NCBI GenBank assembly: GCA_022842065.1
Contig: JALHQH010000018.1
Location: forward strand, 99,692-163,691
Length of the DNA stretch: 64,000 nucleotides
Reading direction: 5' to 3'
Source of the DNA: Caldilineaceae bacterium
GTDB lineage: Bacteria > Chloroflexota > Anaerolineae > Caldilineales > Caldilineaceae
In this document: piece after piece, positions 33,766 to 43,007 of the stretch
Numbering within the stretch: position 1 is the first letter of the stretch
Layout of the letters: every line of letters begins with the position of its first letter
Notes under the pieces: model-generated
The model's input: only the letters and a program-made list of their open reading frames with translations
Database searches by the model: none
Told to the model about the DNA's origin: nothing
Position numbers and translations under genes: made by a program

Positions 33766-36243
33766 TCAACTACCCCAGCTAATCATCTGTTCCCCAGCAT
33801 AACCATAGGTAATCTCCAGGTTGATCGGCAATGGGCGTTGGTTGCTGCCATCGGCATTCATCACCCAGACCCGCCAGGCCCCCGCCTCATTGTTGTCGGC
33901 CCGATTGCTCAAGAAAGCGATCTGGCTACCATCGGGACTCCAGGTCGGCGAGACATTGCTGGGCAATTGGTCCACCAGCGTGGTCACTGGTTTGGTCAAG
34001 GCCACCAAGCCGGAACCATCCGGGTTGACGGAGAAGATCTCCCAGTGTGGCCCTTCTTTACTCTGAAAGACAATGCCCCCCCCACCGGGCTGCCAATCGG
34101 GGTCCCAATCGTAACCATCAAAATAGACCTTGCGCGTCTCGCCATCCGGTGTATCTTCAGTGATCTGAATACCGCCGGTCGATTGGTAGACAATACCGGC
34201 CTCGTTCCAGTCCGGGGCGAGTGCGCTATCCAGCGCGGCCAGATCGCGATACTCTTTGCCTTCTAGATTCACACGCGCAATCTGCCAGTTTGGGCGTGAG
34301 GTACGCTCAAATTGATCAAGAACTTCACTGCGGACTTCTTCTAACTGCTCTTGGACCGGGGCAGGCAGACCATCAGGCGGTGCCGGGAAGATCTGGCCAT
34401 CGGAGATACAGCCAACAAAAGCGATGTCATTACAACTGTAAGAGCCGGCCGAGCGGCTAAAGACGATCCAGTTGCCATCGGGGCTCCATTTGGGTGACAT
34501 CAGGCGATCACGATCGCCAAAGATCCGGCGTTCGTTGCGACCATCACTATCGATCAGATAGACCCCGCCATTGTCACCGATGCGGGTAAAGGCAATCATG
34601 CTGCTATCGGGGCTGAGGGAGGGATCGATGCCACTGCCAACCTGCTGCAAAGCACCACTGCCCAGATCATAGAGATAGAAGGCACCGCCGCCTTGGCTCT
34701 GGATCACCATGCGGCCACGCAGCCCGGCGGGTGCGGGGCTTGCCGCTATCGGCTGCACCGCTGCAGGCTGGGCCACGGGTACCGCTGTGTCACGCACGGC
34801 GGTTGCCGTTGTGACTGTTCCAGTGCTAGCAAGTTGATCAGCAATCACAGCCGAGGCCGGCGCAGCTTCATCATTCGTCTCCAGCGCGATGGGCAACTGG
34901 GCGATCGGCACGCTGACCACGACTAACTGCGTTGACACCCAGCCAAAGCCACCTGCCAGATCCGGCACGGCAATCTGGATCCAGGTATTGTCGCCATTGC
35001 GGCCACGTGCAATAAAGATCTCACGCGGCAGGGCCTTCCCGATGATCGGAAATTGCGTATTTGGCCCAGAACGGATATTCAGCCGCGAACCGCTCATCGC
35101 CACCTGGGCGGTCGGCTCGCCAGCGGCGTCCGGGGTGGGGCGCATGGCCTGGGTGGGCGTTGCGGTTGGGGCTGGGGTGTTGGTCGCTGTTGGCACAACT
35201 GTATCAACGGCGGCCGCGGTGGGAGCAGTTTCGGCAGCGTCCTCTTCCACGGGCACAGTCGTTGCTGCGGCGGCCGTCTCCTCGTCTGGGGCAACGGTGG
35301 CGGCGGCTTCACCATCCGCTGCTGCAGTTTCCTGCGCCTCGGCACCAACCACGGGCAACGTCTCCACATTGAAGACAACGACGGCACTACGAGCAACCCA
35401 GCCACGCTGGTCAGCCGCCGTAGTGACATAGAGAGCATCACTGGCTTCGTTACGGCCGACAGCAGTCAATGCCGTGCCAACCGGGAGGGTGACCCCGTCG
35501 TCGCCGGCCGGTTGTTCGGTTAACAATACACCATCGCTACCAACCACGGCGATCAAATCAGCACCTGGCCGTAAAGCAAGGGTTGCCGTCGCCGTTGGCG
35601 GTGGTGGCGGTGTCGGCGACGGAGTTGCGGTCGGCAATGGCGTTGCCGTTGGTGGTGTGGTCGGGGTGGCAGTGGGCGGCACTGCGGTTGGCGGGAGCGC
35701 GGTTGGGGTCGCGGCCGCGCTGGTCGCCACGGAGGTCGCAGTGGCGACGGTAGTAGCCGCCGTTGTCGACCCGGTGGTAGCTGCGGCGGTTGCGGCACTG
35801 GTCGCCGGGGTGGGCAGATCCCCCTCCAGCATCACCGGCAGTTGTTCAGCGCCAAAGAGGACAATGCTCTTCGCCTCGACCCAGCCACTGCGGTTGCTAT
35901 CGGTTGCGACCACAATCCACAAACTATCGGCAGTGCGGCCAACTGCGGTTAAGGTTGCCCCGGCAGCCAACGTTTCCAGCGTTGTGCCATTGGGGGCATC
36001 AAAGAGATCGGCCCCCTGGGCGCCAACAACAGCCAATTTGCCTTGGGTGCTCTGTAGGTTAGGCAGTTGCCGCACGGTAGCAAAAGCAGGGATGTAATTA
36101 AACAAACTCAACGTCGTCATCCCAACTAAAGCCAGCACCAGCAGGTGGCGCGGCAAAGGCCAGCGGTGTAGCTGTCGACTGGTCACCTTCTCTGCGGACG
36201 GAGAAGATGTGGGATGAATGCGTTTGCGATGAATCCACAACAT
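33766..36243 (-). CDS. Exported protein with three SH3b domains and a PD40 beta-propeller
   Basis: About 825 residues. The second ATG (36243) is 7 nt from a GAGG site and is preferred over that at 36249. A membrane-spanning signal region (LLVLALVGMTTLSLFNYI) is followed by three bacterial SH3 domains (about 65-130, 215-285, 370-445) separated by long Thr/Ala/Pro linkers, then a TolB-like propeller from about 500 with repeated D-P-x-W-S-P-D-G blades (SPKWSPDGNWIVFSR, NVSPTWSPDGSQIAFLSNR). SH3b domains often bind cell wall; PD40 propellers bind proteins or peptides. Ligand unknown. It is a paralogue of the protein at 53865. Its linkers are rich in low-complexity repeats that give many false frames. 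Confidence 0.88.
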   Translation of the reverse strand: MLWIHRKRIHPTSSPSAEKVTSRQLHRWPLPRHLLVLALVGMTTLSLFNYIPAFATVRQLPNLQSTQGKLAVVGAQGADLFDAPNGTTLETLAAGATLTAVGRTADSLWIVVATDSNRSGWVEAKSIVLFGAEQLPVMLEGDLPTPATSAATAAATTGSTTAATTVATATSVATSAAATPTALPPTAVPPTATPTTPPTATPLPTATPSPTPPPPPTATATLALRPGADLIAVVGSDGVLLTEQPAGDDGVTLPVGTALTAVGRNEASDALYVTTAADQRGWVARSAVVVFNVETLPVVGAEAQETAAADGEAAATVAPDEETAAAATTVPVEEDAAETAPTAAAVDTVVPTATNTPAPTATPTQAMRPTPDAAGEPTAQVAMSGSRLNIRSGPNTQFPIIGKALPREIFIARGRNGDNTWIQIAVPDLAGGFGWVSTQLVVVSVPIAQLPIALETNDEAAPASAVIADQLASTGTVTTATAVRDTAVPVAQPAAVQPIAASPAPAGLRGRMVIQSQGGGAFYLYDLGSGALQQVGSGIDPSLSPDSSMIAFTRIGDNGGVYLIDSDGRNERRIFGDRDRLMSPKWSPDGNWIVFSRSAGSYSCNDIAFVGCISDGQIFPAPPDGLPAPVQEQLEEVRSEVLDQFERTSRPNWQIARVNLEGKEYRDLAALDSALAPDWNEAGIVYQSTGGIQITEDTPDGETRKVYFDGYDWDPDWQPGGGGIVFQSKEGPHWEIFSVNPDGSGLVALTKPVTTLVDQLPSNVSPTWSPDGSQIAFLSNRADNNEAGAWRVWVMNADGSNQRPLPINLEITYGYAGEQMISWGS

Positions 36244-36449
36244 CAACATACCTCACTTTATTCTGAACTTTATCATTAGCGGTTGCTTTGTAATTTCTGT
36301 GCTAGGCGTTACGCACTACGCTTTGGCTTTGCGCCCAAAGGCGCGCCTGCAAGGCAACCGTCATTGGGTGCGCTCAGCCGCCGAGCAGTGCGTAACTCCT
36401 ATGTATAATTGCTGTGTCGCGAATAAATGCGCACATTGCCTACGCCTAC

Positions 36450-36479
36450 TTGACAGCGCATTCGTAGTAAAGGTACAAT
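36450..36479 (+). promoter_or_regulatory. Strong sigma-70 type promoter of the tetR-efflux operon
   Basis: TTGACA (36450-36455), 18-bp spacer, TACAAT (36474-36479). Transcription would start near 36486, leaving a leader of about 265 nt before the TetR ATG. The rest of the 36244-36752 gap has no gene; gcgttacgcactacg and gtgcgtaac near 36306-36393 form a loose inverted repeat. Confidence 0.7.
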
Positions 36480-36483
36480 CATC

Positions 36484-36495
36484 GACCGGACGGTC
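36484..36495. promoter_or_regulatory. Candidate TetR operator at the transcription start
   Basis: gaccggacggtc is an inverted repeat (gaccg/cggtc), followed at once by ggtcgg, giving the accgaccgtccggtc style common to TetR/AcrR operators. It lies right after the -10 box, where bound repressor would block the promoter. Autoregulation is inferred. Confidence 0.55.
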
Positions 36496-36752
36496 GGTCG
36501 GCTCATTGCTTATTATCGATTAAAACCGTTACATTGTCAAAAGAACTAAAGTGCGGTTGTTTTGAAAACGGTAGATTTTTTGCTGCCTACCAGTGAACGT
36601 AACTACCGGTTTCAAACAGAGCTCACTTTAGAAGTAGAACAGCGATAGAAACATTCACGTTGATGGGTAACACAGCTATTGTTCATCAACATTTTATAAC
36701 CGGCATTTTATAACCAGAACAGCCCAGAACAGCGTAGACAAACAGATTGCCA

Positions 36753-37394
36753 ATGGAAAGCCAAACCGATCAAACCAGTGAAGTGAAAAGTGCTGCAATC
36801 GATGCGCCATCGGCGTCGAAACAGGCAATTTTGGATGCAGCACAGACCTTGCTGGCGGTGCATGGCTATGCGGGGCTCTCCATGCGCGAGCTTGCCGCCG
36901 AATCTGGACTAGCCAAGGCAACAATTTACCACCACTTTCAGGATAAACGGGACATCTTTTTAAATGTACTGGAACGCGACATGCAGACGGTACGCTCCCA
37001 TATTATGGCGGCAGCGGCGGCAGAGACCGATCCTATCAATCGGCTGAGCGCAGTGATCCGCACCTATTTTGGGCTGATGCATGAACGACGCACGGTGATC
37101 ATGCATGTCCTGCGTGAATTAGGTGACGAAGAAGAGAAGGTACGTGACTTTCTTTGCCACAAGCGGGATCAATATTTCAGTCATCTCGTCCTGATCCTAC
37201 AACAGGGAATCGACGAAGGCGTCTTTCGCCCGCTTAATCCCGAATTTACGGCCATCAGCATGGTCGGTATGATTAATGCCTTTATTGTTTTTCGTAATCT
37301 TACGGTAGAAGATGAAATCACAGCCAGCAAGGCAGAAGACGAAATTGTTGAACACACACTGCGCCTGCTCCTTCATGGCGTTGTCAAAGTATAG
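36753..37394 (+). CDS. TetR/AcrR family transcriptional regulator
   Basis: 213 residues from the ATG at 36753 (an in-frame TTG two codons earlier is less likely). The helix-turn-helix is GLSMRELAAESGLAKATIYH followed by HFQDKRDIFLNVLE (about residues 45-78). The ligand domain is helical, with no recognisable pocket signature. It is the first gene of a tetR-MFP-RND operon and most likely represses it, relieved by an exported compound. Confidence 0.92.
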   Translation: MESQTDQTSEVKSAAIDAPSASKQAILDAAQTLLAVHGYAGLSMRELAAESGLAKATIYHHFQDKRDIFLNVLERDMQTVRSHIMAAAAAETDPINRLSAVIRTYFGLMHERRTVIMHVLRELGDEEEKVRDFLCHKRDQYFSHLVLILQQGIDEGVFRPLNPEFTAISMVGMINAFIVFRNLTVEDEITASKAEDEIVEHTLRLLLHGVVKV

Positions 37395-37579
37395 TCGCTT
37401 GCCACCAAGGCAGCTAGTGTCACTGCTCACGGCGTGATGTGCCAAATGGCACTAGCGCCACCCTGAAATTGTTATTAAAGTTTAGTGAAATTCATCACAA
37501 GAATGCTGTTACGAGCCATACGATTGCTACGCAATTTCATCCATTTAACGCCTACAGCGATGAAGGAACAGTTGTCCCT

Positions 37580-38899
37580 ATGAACAAATTTCTGACGCGC
37601 CCCCACAACGCAATACGTCCAAGCGTCCTCGGTAGTTGCACACTCATTTTAACTTTATTCGTCGTCAGCGCCTGCAACTTTGGTCAAGCACAGCCGACCG
37701 CCGTACCCTTTGCCGCCACCCCCTATGCCGCAGCAGAGGGGCAAACCGCCCCCGCTGATGTAGAAGAGAGCAGCGGTGTCACGACAACGGATAGCACGAC
37801 AACGGATAGCACGACGACGGGCAGCACGACAACAGGCAGCAACACCGGCACGATCCCCGCAACCGCTGAAACAGCAGCAACCGGGGCAGCGGCAACTGGG
37901 GCTTTGCGCTACAATGGCGAAATCGACTCAGAGCAGCAGGTGGTCGTGGTGGCAGAGACGGCCGGGATGGTGCTCCAGCTCGACTTAGAGATCGGGGATC
38001 GGGTGGAAGCAGGCGATCTGATCGCACAGCTGGACACCACGCTGTTGGAAGCCCAGAAGGCCCAAGCAATGGCAGGGCTGGCCGCTGTTAATGCCCAGCT
38101 TGATCTGGTCCAGGTGGCGGCGGATGAAGATGATCTAGAAGCCGCGCGGGCGGGGGTTGCGGCGGCGGCGGCGGCTTATCAACGGGCCACCGCCGGCCCG
38201 ACGGAAGAAGATCAACGGCTGGCGCTGGCACAATTGAAGCAGGCGCAAGCCGGCGTCACCGTTGCGCAGGCTGGTTATAACCTGGTCAAGGGTAACCCGG
38301 CGATTGGGGCACTACCGCAGAGCCTGCAACTGCAATCGGCGACGATTGCCGTGGAAGCAGCCCAGGCCCAATATGACAAGATTCTCAAGGGTGCGACACA
38401 GGATGTAATCGCCGGGGCCTATGCGCAACTCGCACAGGCACGCGCCCAACTGCAACGGCTGGAAGAGGGCGCGAAGCCGGAGCAGATCGAGGCGGTCAAA
38501 GCGCAAGTGCGCCAGGCCGAGATGGGTGTCTACCTGGCCCAACTGCAGATGAGTAAAGCAACCGTCAAGGCACCTGTTGCCGGGATTGTCTCTCGCGTCA
38601 ACTCGGCGCAAGGGGCCATGGCTGCGCCGGGGGCACCATTGGTCACCTTACTCTCACGCGAGGTGAAGATCACCATTGCGGTGGAAGAGGCGCGACTGAG
38701 CCAAATCCAGATCGGGATGCCCGCCACCATTCGCGTCGATGCCTATCCTGACCTTAGCTTCGACGGCGAAGTAGCCATCATTGCGCCGGAGTTGGATGCC
38801 GGCACTCGCACCGTCCAAGTCACCATCCGCCCCACCGGCGACGCGTCGGTCCTCTCACCCGGCATGTTTGCCACGGTCGAGCTGGTCATCGGGAATTAA
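37580..38899 (+). CDS. RND efflux periplasmic adaptor (membrane fusion lipoprotein)
   Basis: 439 residues from the ATG at 37580. Lipobox VVSAC (Cys32) then a Thr/Ser-rich tether with repeated STTTDSTTTG. The barrel-sandwich lipoyl half is GEIDSEQQVVVVAETAGMVL with LEIGDRVEAGDLIAQLDTTL; a long Ala/Gln-rich coiled coil runs about 155-320; the second lipoyl half is KATVKAPVAGIVSRVNSAQG; then beta-barrel and membrane-proximal parts. It bridges the RND pump to outside layers. The longer frame starting GTG at 37439 has no signal and no SD. Confidence 0.9.
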   Translation: MNKFLTRPHNAIRPSVLGSCTLILTLFVVSACNFGQAQPTAVPFAATPYAAAEGQTAPADVEESSGVTTTDSTTTDSTTTGSTTTGSNTGTIPATAETAATGAAATGALRYNGEIDSEQQVVVVAETAGMVLQLDLEIGDRVEAGDLIAQLDTTLLEAQKAQAMAGLAAVNAQLDLVQVAADEDDLEAARAGVAAAAAAYQRATAGPTEEDQRLALAQLKQAQAGVTVAQAGYNLVKGNPAIGALPQSLQLQSATIAVEAAQAQYDKILKGATQDVIAGAYAQLAQARAQLQRLEEGAKPEQIEAVKAQVRQAEMGVYLAQLQMSKATVKAPVAGIVSRVNSAQGAMAAPGAPLVTLLSREVKITIAVEEARLSQIQIGMPATIRVDAYPDLSFDGEVAIIAPELDAGTRTVQVTIRPTGDASVLSPGMFATVELVIGN

Positions 38900-39017
38900 A
38901 GAGACGAGAGACGAGACACGAGATACGAGCGTCGTCGTATCTCCCCAGTATGCGTTGGGTGCGTCTCTCGTGTCTCCCTGTCTCGTGTCTCCTTGTCTCT
39001 CGTCTCTCGTTTCTCTA
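38900..39017. repeat. Self-complementary gagac/gtctc word array
   Basis: A run of gagacgagagacgagacacg words is followed by reverse-complement words cgtctctcgtgtctccctgt and tctctcgtctctcg. It fills the gap between adaptor and pump genes, which are surely co-transcribed, so it is not a simple terminator. Confidence 0.75.
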
Positions 39018-39039
39018 AACCTAACAGGAGTAAGTGTCT

Positions 39040-42000
39040 GTGAAGATCTGGGATCTATCGATTCGCCAACCGGTCTTTATGACGATGATTCTGACCGCCG
39101 GCATTGTGCTGGGGTCGGTCGCCTTTTTTCGGATGCCGATCAATCTCTTTCCCGAGGTTGAATTTCCGGTGGTGCTGGTGACCACGATTTATCCGGGGGC
39201 CAGCCCCGATGAGGTCGAAGAGCAGGTCACCTCGATCCTGGAAGAAGAGCTCAATGCGGTCAACAGCATTGAGACGATCACCTCGCAATCTTCCGAAGGG
39301 GTGAGTGTAATCATCATGCAGTTCAGCTTGGACGCCTCGGTTGACAAGGTGAGCCAGGATGTGCGCGACAAGGTGAACTTGAAGCGTAACGAGCTGCCGA
39401 ACGATATTCTGGAACCGATTATTCGCCGCTTCAACCCCACCGACGCGCCGATCATGCTCTTTGGGGTGGCTGATACAACGGGGCAGTTGTCCTCTGCCCA
39501 GTTGCGTACGCTGGTAGAAGAGACGATCCAGGCTCCCCTCCAGGGAATTGAAGGGGTGGCCGCAGTCGATGTCGATGGCGGCCAAGAACGCGAGATCAAG
39601 GTTTATCTGGATATGGCTGCGCTCGAAGCACGCCGCGTTGCTCCGCAACAGGTGATCAGCGCGTTACAGACCGAGAATCTCAATATTCCGGCTGGTGCCC
39701 TGAGCGAAGGTGATCAGGAATTCCTGGTCCGCACCAAGGGCAGTTTCGAGAGCGTCGATGAGCTCCGTAATGTCGTGGTAAGCCAGCGTGGCGCGCCGCT
39801 TTATCTACGTGATGTGGCAACGGTGGAGGATGGCTTTAAGACGCTGGAGACGATCACCCGCCTCAATGGGGAAGAGTCGATTGTGGTGCGCGTGCGCAAA
39901 CAGAGTGGCACCAACACGCTGGCGGTTTCCGCCGCCGTTAAAGCTGCGCTGGAACCGATCCGCGCGGGCAATCCCAACCTCGAAGTGGTCATTGCTGGCG
40001 ATGAAGCCGAGATCGTCAGCGAATCGACAGACGGTGCGCTGGAAGATCTGCTCTGGAGTTCGGTGCTGGCTACTTTGGTGATCCTTTTCTTCTTCCGCGA
40101 TCTGCGCAACACCTTGATTACCATGTCCGGTCTGCCGGTGATCATGATCGCCACCATCTATTTCATGGATCTGCTCGACATTTCACTCAACCAGATCTCG
40201 CTGCTGGCACTAGCACTGGTGGTTGGGCTGGTGATCGACGATGGGATTGTGGTGCGCGAAAATATTATGCGCTGGATCGAGCGTGGTTATAAACCAGCCG
40301 AAGCCGCCAGCAAAGGCACCGCCGAGGTCATCATTCCCGTGATTGCCACCAGCGCCACGATTCTGGCCGTCTTTTTACCTGTTGCCTATGCCGAAGGGAT
40401 CATTGGTAAATTTTTCCGCGACTTTGGCCTCACCGTTTCGCTGGCGATTATTGTCTCGACCTTTGAAGCGTTGACCATGGCCCCCATGCTCAGTGCCTAC
40501 TTCTTTAAGGCCAGCGAAGCGCACGACGATGAAAATACCGTGATTGACGACAGCAAAGGGGATGAACGGGTCAATAACGGTCTGCTGGAGCGGCTCTATG
40601 GGGCGACCCTCAACTGGACGCTGGATCATAAATTTTTTGCGCTCGTGCTAACTGTCGCCGTCATTGCGGGCAGTGTCTATAGCGCCCGCTTTATTGAGCA
40701 GAGTTTTCTGCCCAATCTGGATCGCGGTCAATTTGACGCCAGCCTCGAATTTCCCCCCGGCACACCGCTGACCGTCACGCAGCGCGAAGCAATCAAGGTT
40801 GAAGCGATCATCCGCAGCCACCCACTGATTGCCGATGTTTTTACAACGATTGGTGGTACGGGCAGCCCAGAACAGGCGAATTTCTTTGTCAAAGTGGTCG
40901 ATCTCGAACAGGGCAAAGTTGACACCCGTCAGGTGATCGATGACCTGCGTGGTCCGTTGGCCGGCGTGCCCAATATGTCCTTTCAATTGGCCGACAGCGC
41001 TACCGGCGGCGATGTGTTGTTAGGCGGCAAGGATGTGATAGTCCAACTAACGGCGAGTGGCCGCACCTATGACGAATTGGTGGCCGCCGGCCACACCATG
41101 GTGGAGCAGTTGCAGCAAATCCCTGGCATCACCGATATTGATGTGAGCTTCAACCCTGGCAAACCCGAATTGCAGCTCGATGTGGACCGCACCCGGATTG
41201 CCGACTTTGGGTTAAGCACGGCGCAGGTGGGGGCAACGGTGCGCACGTTGGTCAATGGCGAGGAAGTGAGCACCTTCCGCGGCGAAGGCACCGAGGCTAA
41301 CATCCGGGTGCAGTTGGCCGAGCAATATCGCAACAATGCCGATGCACTGCTGGATATTACCATGTTAAGCCCCACCGGGAGCCTGGTGCCGTTGCGCAGC
41401 ATCGCCACCATACGCGAATCATCCGGCCCCAGTCAGATCCTACGCATCGACCGCCTGCCGACGATCTCGATCGGGGCAAACATCTTTGGCCGCCCTGAGC
41501 CAGAGACCCAAGGCGATGTAACACGACTGGTCAACAGCATTGCCCTACCCACCGGGATTGCCGCCAAGTTGGCTGGTGATGCCGATGCACAGGCTGATGC
41601 CTTTACCAACCTGGGGCTGGCGATGTTGCTGGCGATTGTCTTTATCTACATGGTGCTGGCCAGTCAATTCTCCAGCTTTATCCAGCCGCTGCTGATCATG
41701 TTGGCGATGCCACTGGCGGTGATCGGCGCGATCTTGGGCCTCTTCATTGCCAACAAACCGCTCGACCTCACGGCGTTTATCGGCTTTATCATGTTGATGG
41801 GGTTGGTGACCAAGAACTCGATTCTGCTGGTTGACTTTGCCAACCGCGCCCGCGCCAATGGGGCCACAGCGGACGAAGCCATGCGCCTGGCCGGCCCTGT
41901 CCGTCTGCGCCCGATTCTAATGACCGCGCTCTCGCTAATTTTGGCGATGATTCCGGTGGCTGGTGGATTTAGCCAGGGCGGTGAATTCCGCCAAGGCATG

Positions 42001-42210
42001 TCGATTGCCATCATGGGCGGCATGACGACGAGTACTTTCTTAACGCTGGTGGTCGTCCCCTTGGCGTATAGTATGGTGGTTGGCTACTTGGATCGCGTGT
42101 CAGGGCGCATGAAGTTACGTCGTGAAACCAAGGATGCCGAAAAGCGCGCCGCCCGCCGCGCCGCGCTGGAACGAGATAACGAAGGGGCCGCCCAGCCGGT
42201 GGGGGATTAA
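39040..42210 (+). CDS. RND family efflux transporter permease
   Basis: 1056 residues. The GTG at 39040 gives the family N-terminus KIWDLSIRQPVFMTM and lies 9 nt from AGGAG. Twelve TM helices with two large periplasmic loops (about 35-330 and 550-860), typical of AcrB/HAE-type pumps. TM4 carries the proton-relay segment LALVVGLVIDDGIVVRENI; TM10 holds GLVTKNSILLVDFANRAR. It uses the proton gradient to export hydrophobic compounds or lipids with the adaptor at 37580. No outer-membrane factor gene is present, fitting a monoderm or atypical envelope as in Chloroflexota. Confidence 0.94.
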   Translation: MKIWDLSIRQPVFMTMILTAGIVLGSVAFFRMPINLFPEVEFPVVLVTTIYPGASPDEVEEQVTSILEEELNAVNSIETITSQSSEGVSVIIMQFSLDASVDKVSQDVRDKVNLKRNELPNDILEPIIRRFNPTDAPIMLFGVADTTGQLSSAQLRTLVEETIQAPLQGIEGVAAVDVDGGQEREIKVYLDMAALEARRVAPQQVISALQTENLNIPAGALSEGDQEFLVRTKGSFESVDELRNVVVSQRGAPLYLRDVATVEDGFKTLETITRLNGEESIVVRVRKQSGTNTLAVSAAVKAALEPIRAGNPNLEVVIAGDEAEIVSESTDGALEDLLWSSVLATLVILFFFRDLRNTLITMSGLPVIMIATIYFMDLLDISLNQISLLALALVVGLVIDDGIVVRENIMRWIERGYKPAEAASKGTAEVIIPVIATSATILAVFLPVAYAEGIIGKFFRDFGLTVSLAIIVSTFEALTMAPMLSAYFFKASEAHDDENTVIDDSKGDERVNNGLLERLYGATLNWTLDHKFFALVLTVAVIAGSVYSARFIEQSFLPNLDRGQFDASLEFPPGTPLTVTQREAIKVEAIIRSHPLIADVFTTIGGTGSPEQANFFVKVVDLEQGKVDTRQVIDDLRGPLAGVPNMSFQLADSATGGDVLLGGKDVIVQLTASGRTYDELVAAGHTMVEQLQQIPGITDIDVSFNPGKPELQLDVDRTRIADFGLSTAQVGATVRTLVNGEEVSTFRGEGTEANIRVQLAEQYRNNADALLDITMLSPTGSLVPLRSIATIRESSGPSQILRIDRLPTISIGANIFGRPEPETQGDVTRLVNSIALPTGIAAKLAGDADAQADAFTNLGLAMLLAIVFIYMVLASQFSSFIQPLLIMLAMPLAVIGAILGLFIANKPLDLTAFIGFIMLMGLVTKNSILLVDFANRARANGATADEAMRLAGPVRLRPILMTALSLILAMIPVAGGFSQGGEFRQGMSIAIMGGMTTSTFLTLVVVPLAYSMVVGYLDRVSGRMKLRRETKDAEKRAARRAALERDNEGAAQPVGD

Positions 42211-42220
42211 ACATTATACA

Positions 42221-42301
42221 CACATCCAAAAAGTTAATTTTTATACACACTGCGTAGGTGCCAATCTGCACAATGTGTATAAAATTGATTTTTAGGATGT
42301 G
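42221..42301. repeat. Inverted repeat between RND and VapBC-like genes
   Basis: Imperfect 28-bp arms 42221-42249 (cacatccaaaaagttaattt...) and 42274-42301 around 24 nt. It may terminate the efflux operon. Its right arm covers the -35 box of the next promoter, so it is also a candidate antitoxin-binding site. Confidence 0.65.
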
Positions 42302-42312
42302 CTGAGTATAAT
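42285..42312 (+). promoter_or_regulatory. Promoter of the toxin-antitoxin pair
   Basis: TTGATT (42285-42290), 16-bp spacer, TATAAT (42307-42312), with AGGAG before the ATG at 42353. Confidence 0.6.
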
Positions 42313-42352
42313 TAGGCAGATGGTTGCGGTTTTGCAGGTTTAGGAGTGTTAT

Positions 42353-42580
42353 ATGTCTACAACAATGGTTGAAGAACAAATTGTCGAAAAGATTAGTTTG
42401 CTTGATCCGATCCAAAAGAAAACTGTGTACGACTTCGTCAATTTTCTATTAAGCCAGCAAACGCAAACCGGCCAAGATACTTCTGCCCTCTTAAATGTTT
42501 CGATTTGGGAAGAGGAAGCAATTGAAGCCGTCGAAGAAGTACAACGGGCAATTAATCTATGGCAACCAGAGAGCTACTAG
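42353..42580 (+). CDS. Putative antitoxin, DUF2281/VapB-like
   Basis: 75 residues. The N-terminal half VEEQIVEKISLLDPIQKKTV and YDFVNFLLSQQ resembles DUF2281-type antitoxins, which have a short helical DNA-binding or dimer part and a C-terminal arm that blocks the toxin. SD AGGAG precedes the ATG. The gene overlaps the PIN toxin by 22 bp, the standard antitoxin-first layout. Lower GC than neighbours suggests transfer. Confidence 0.8.
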   Translation: MSTTMVEEQIVEKISLLDPIQKKTVYDFVNFLLSQQTQTGQDTSALLNVSIWEEEAIEAVEEVQRAINLWQPESY

Positions 42581-42954
42581 TTGACACATCGATCGTTATC
42601 GACCATTTGCGCAAACAAAACAAAAGTAGTACAACGTTAGTTAAAGCTGCGGCGACGCATACTTTGTATATCTCTACAATTGTCGAATTTGAGCTTTTTG
42701 CCGGTGCACTTGATACACAAAAACAAAACGACCTTCATGTAATTTTAGAACGCTGTACAGTTGTCCCCTTCACTTCAGAGATAGCCCAAAATGCCGCTAA
42801 AATCTATCAGCAACTGCGCCAGCAGAATCAGCTAATTGAAATGCGTGATATTTTTATTGGCGCAACGGCAATTGTTTATAACTTGCCATTATTGACGATC
42901 AACAGTAAACATTTTATTCGCATTGAACGGCTGAAAATTGCGCCCCTCCCTTAA
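42559..42954 (+). CDS. vapC: PIN-domain toxin (VapC family)
   Basis: 131-residue PIN ribonuclease. Acidic residues: Asp9 in LLVDTSIVIDHL, Glu in VEFELFAGAL (near 45), Asp in EMRDIFIGATAI (near 95), and the fourth position in LLTINSKHF, where Asn/Ser replace the more common Asp two residues later. VapC toxins cut tRNA or rRNA with Mg2+. Overlap with the antitoxin gene implies coupled translation. Confidence 0.88.
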   Translation: MATRELLVDTSIVIDHLRKQNKSSTTLVKAAATHTLYISTIVEFELFAGALDTQKQNDLHVILERCTVVPFTSEIAQNAAKIYQQLRQQNQLIEMRDIFIGATAIVYNLPLLTINSKHFIRIERLKIAPLP

Positions 42955-43007
42955 ACGGAATAAATGCAAGTCCATGTTGTACAGGATTCAACAAATAAGC
43001 GTCAATG

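Noticed and set aside
36299..36523. 74-codon ORF over the efflux promoter
   Set aside because: It covers the strong promoter and operator and has no SD.
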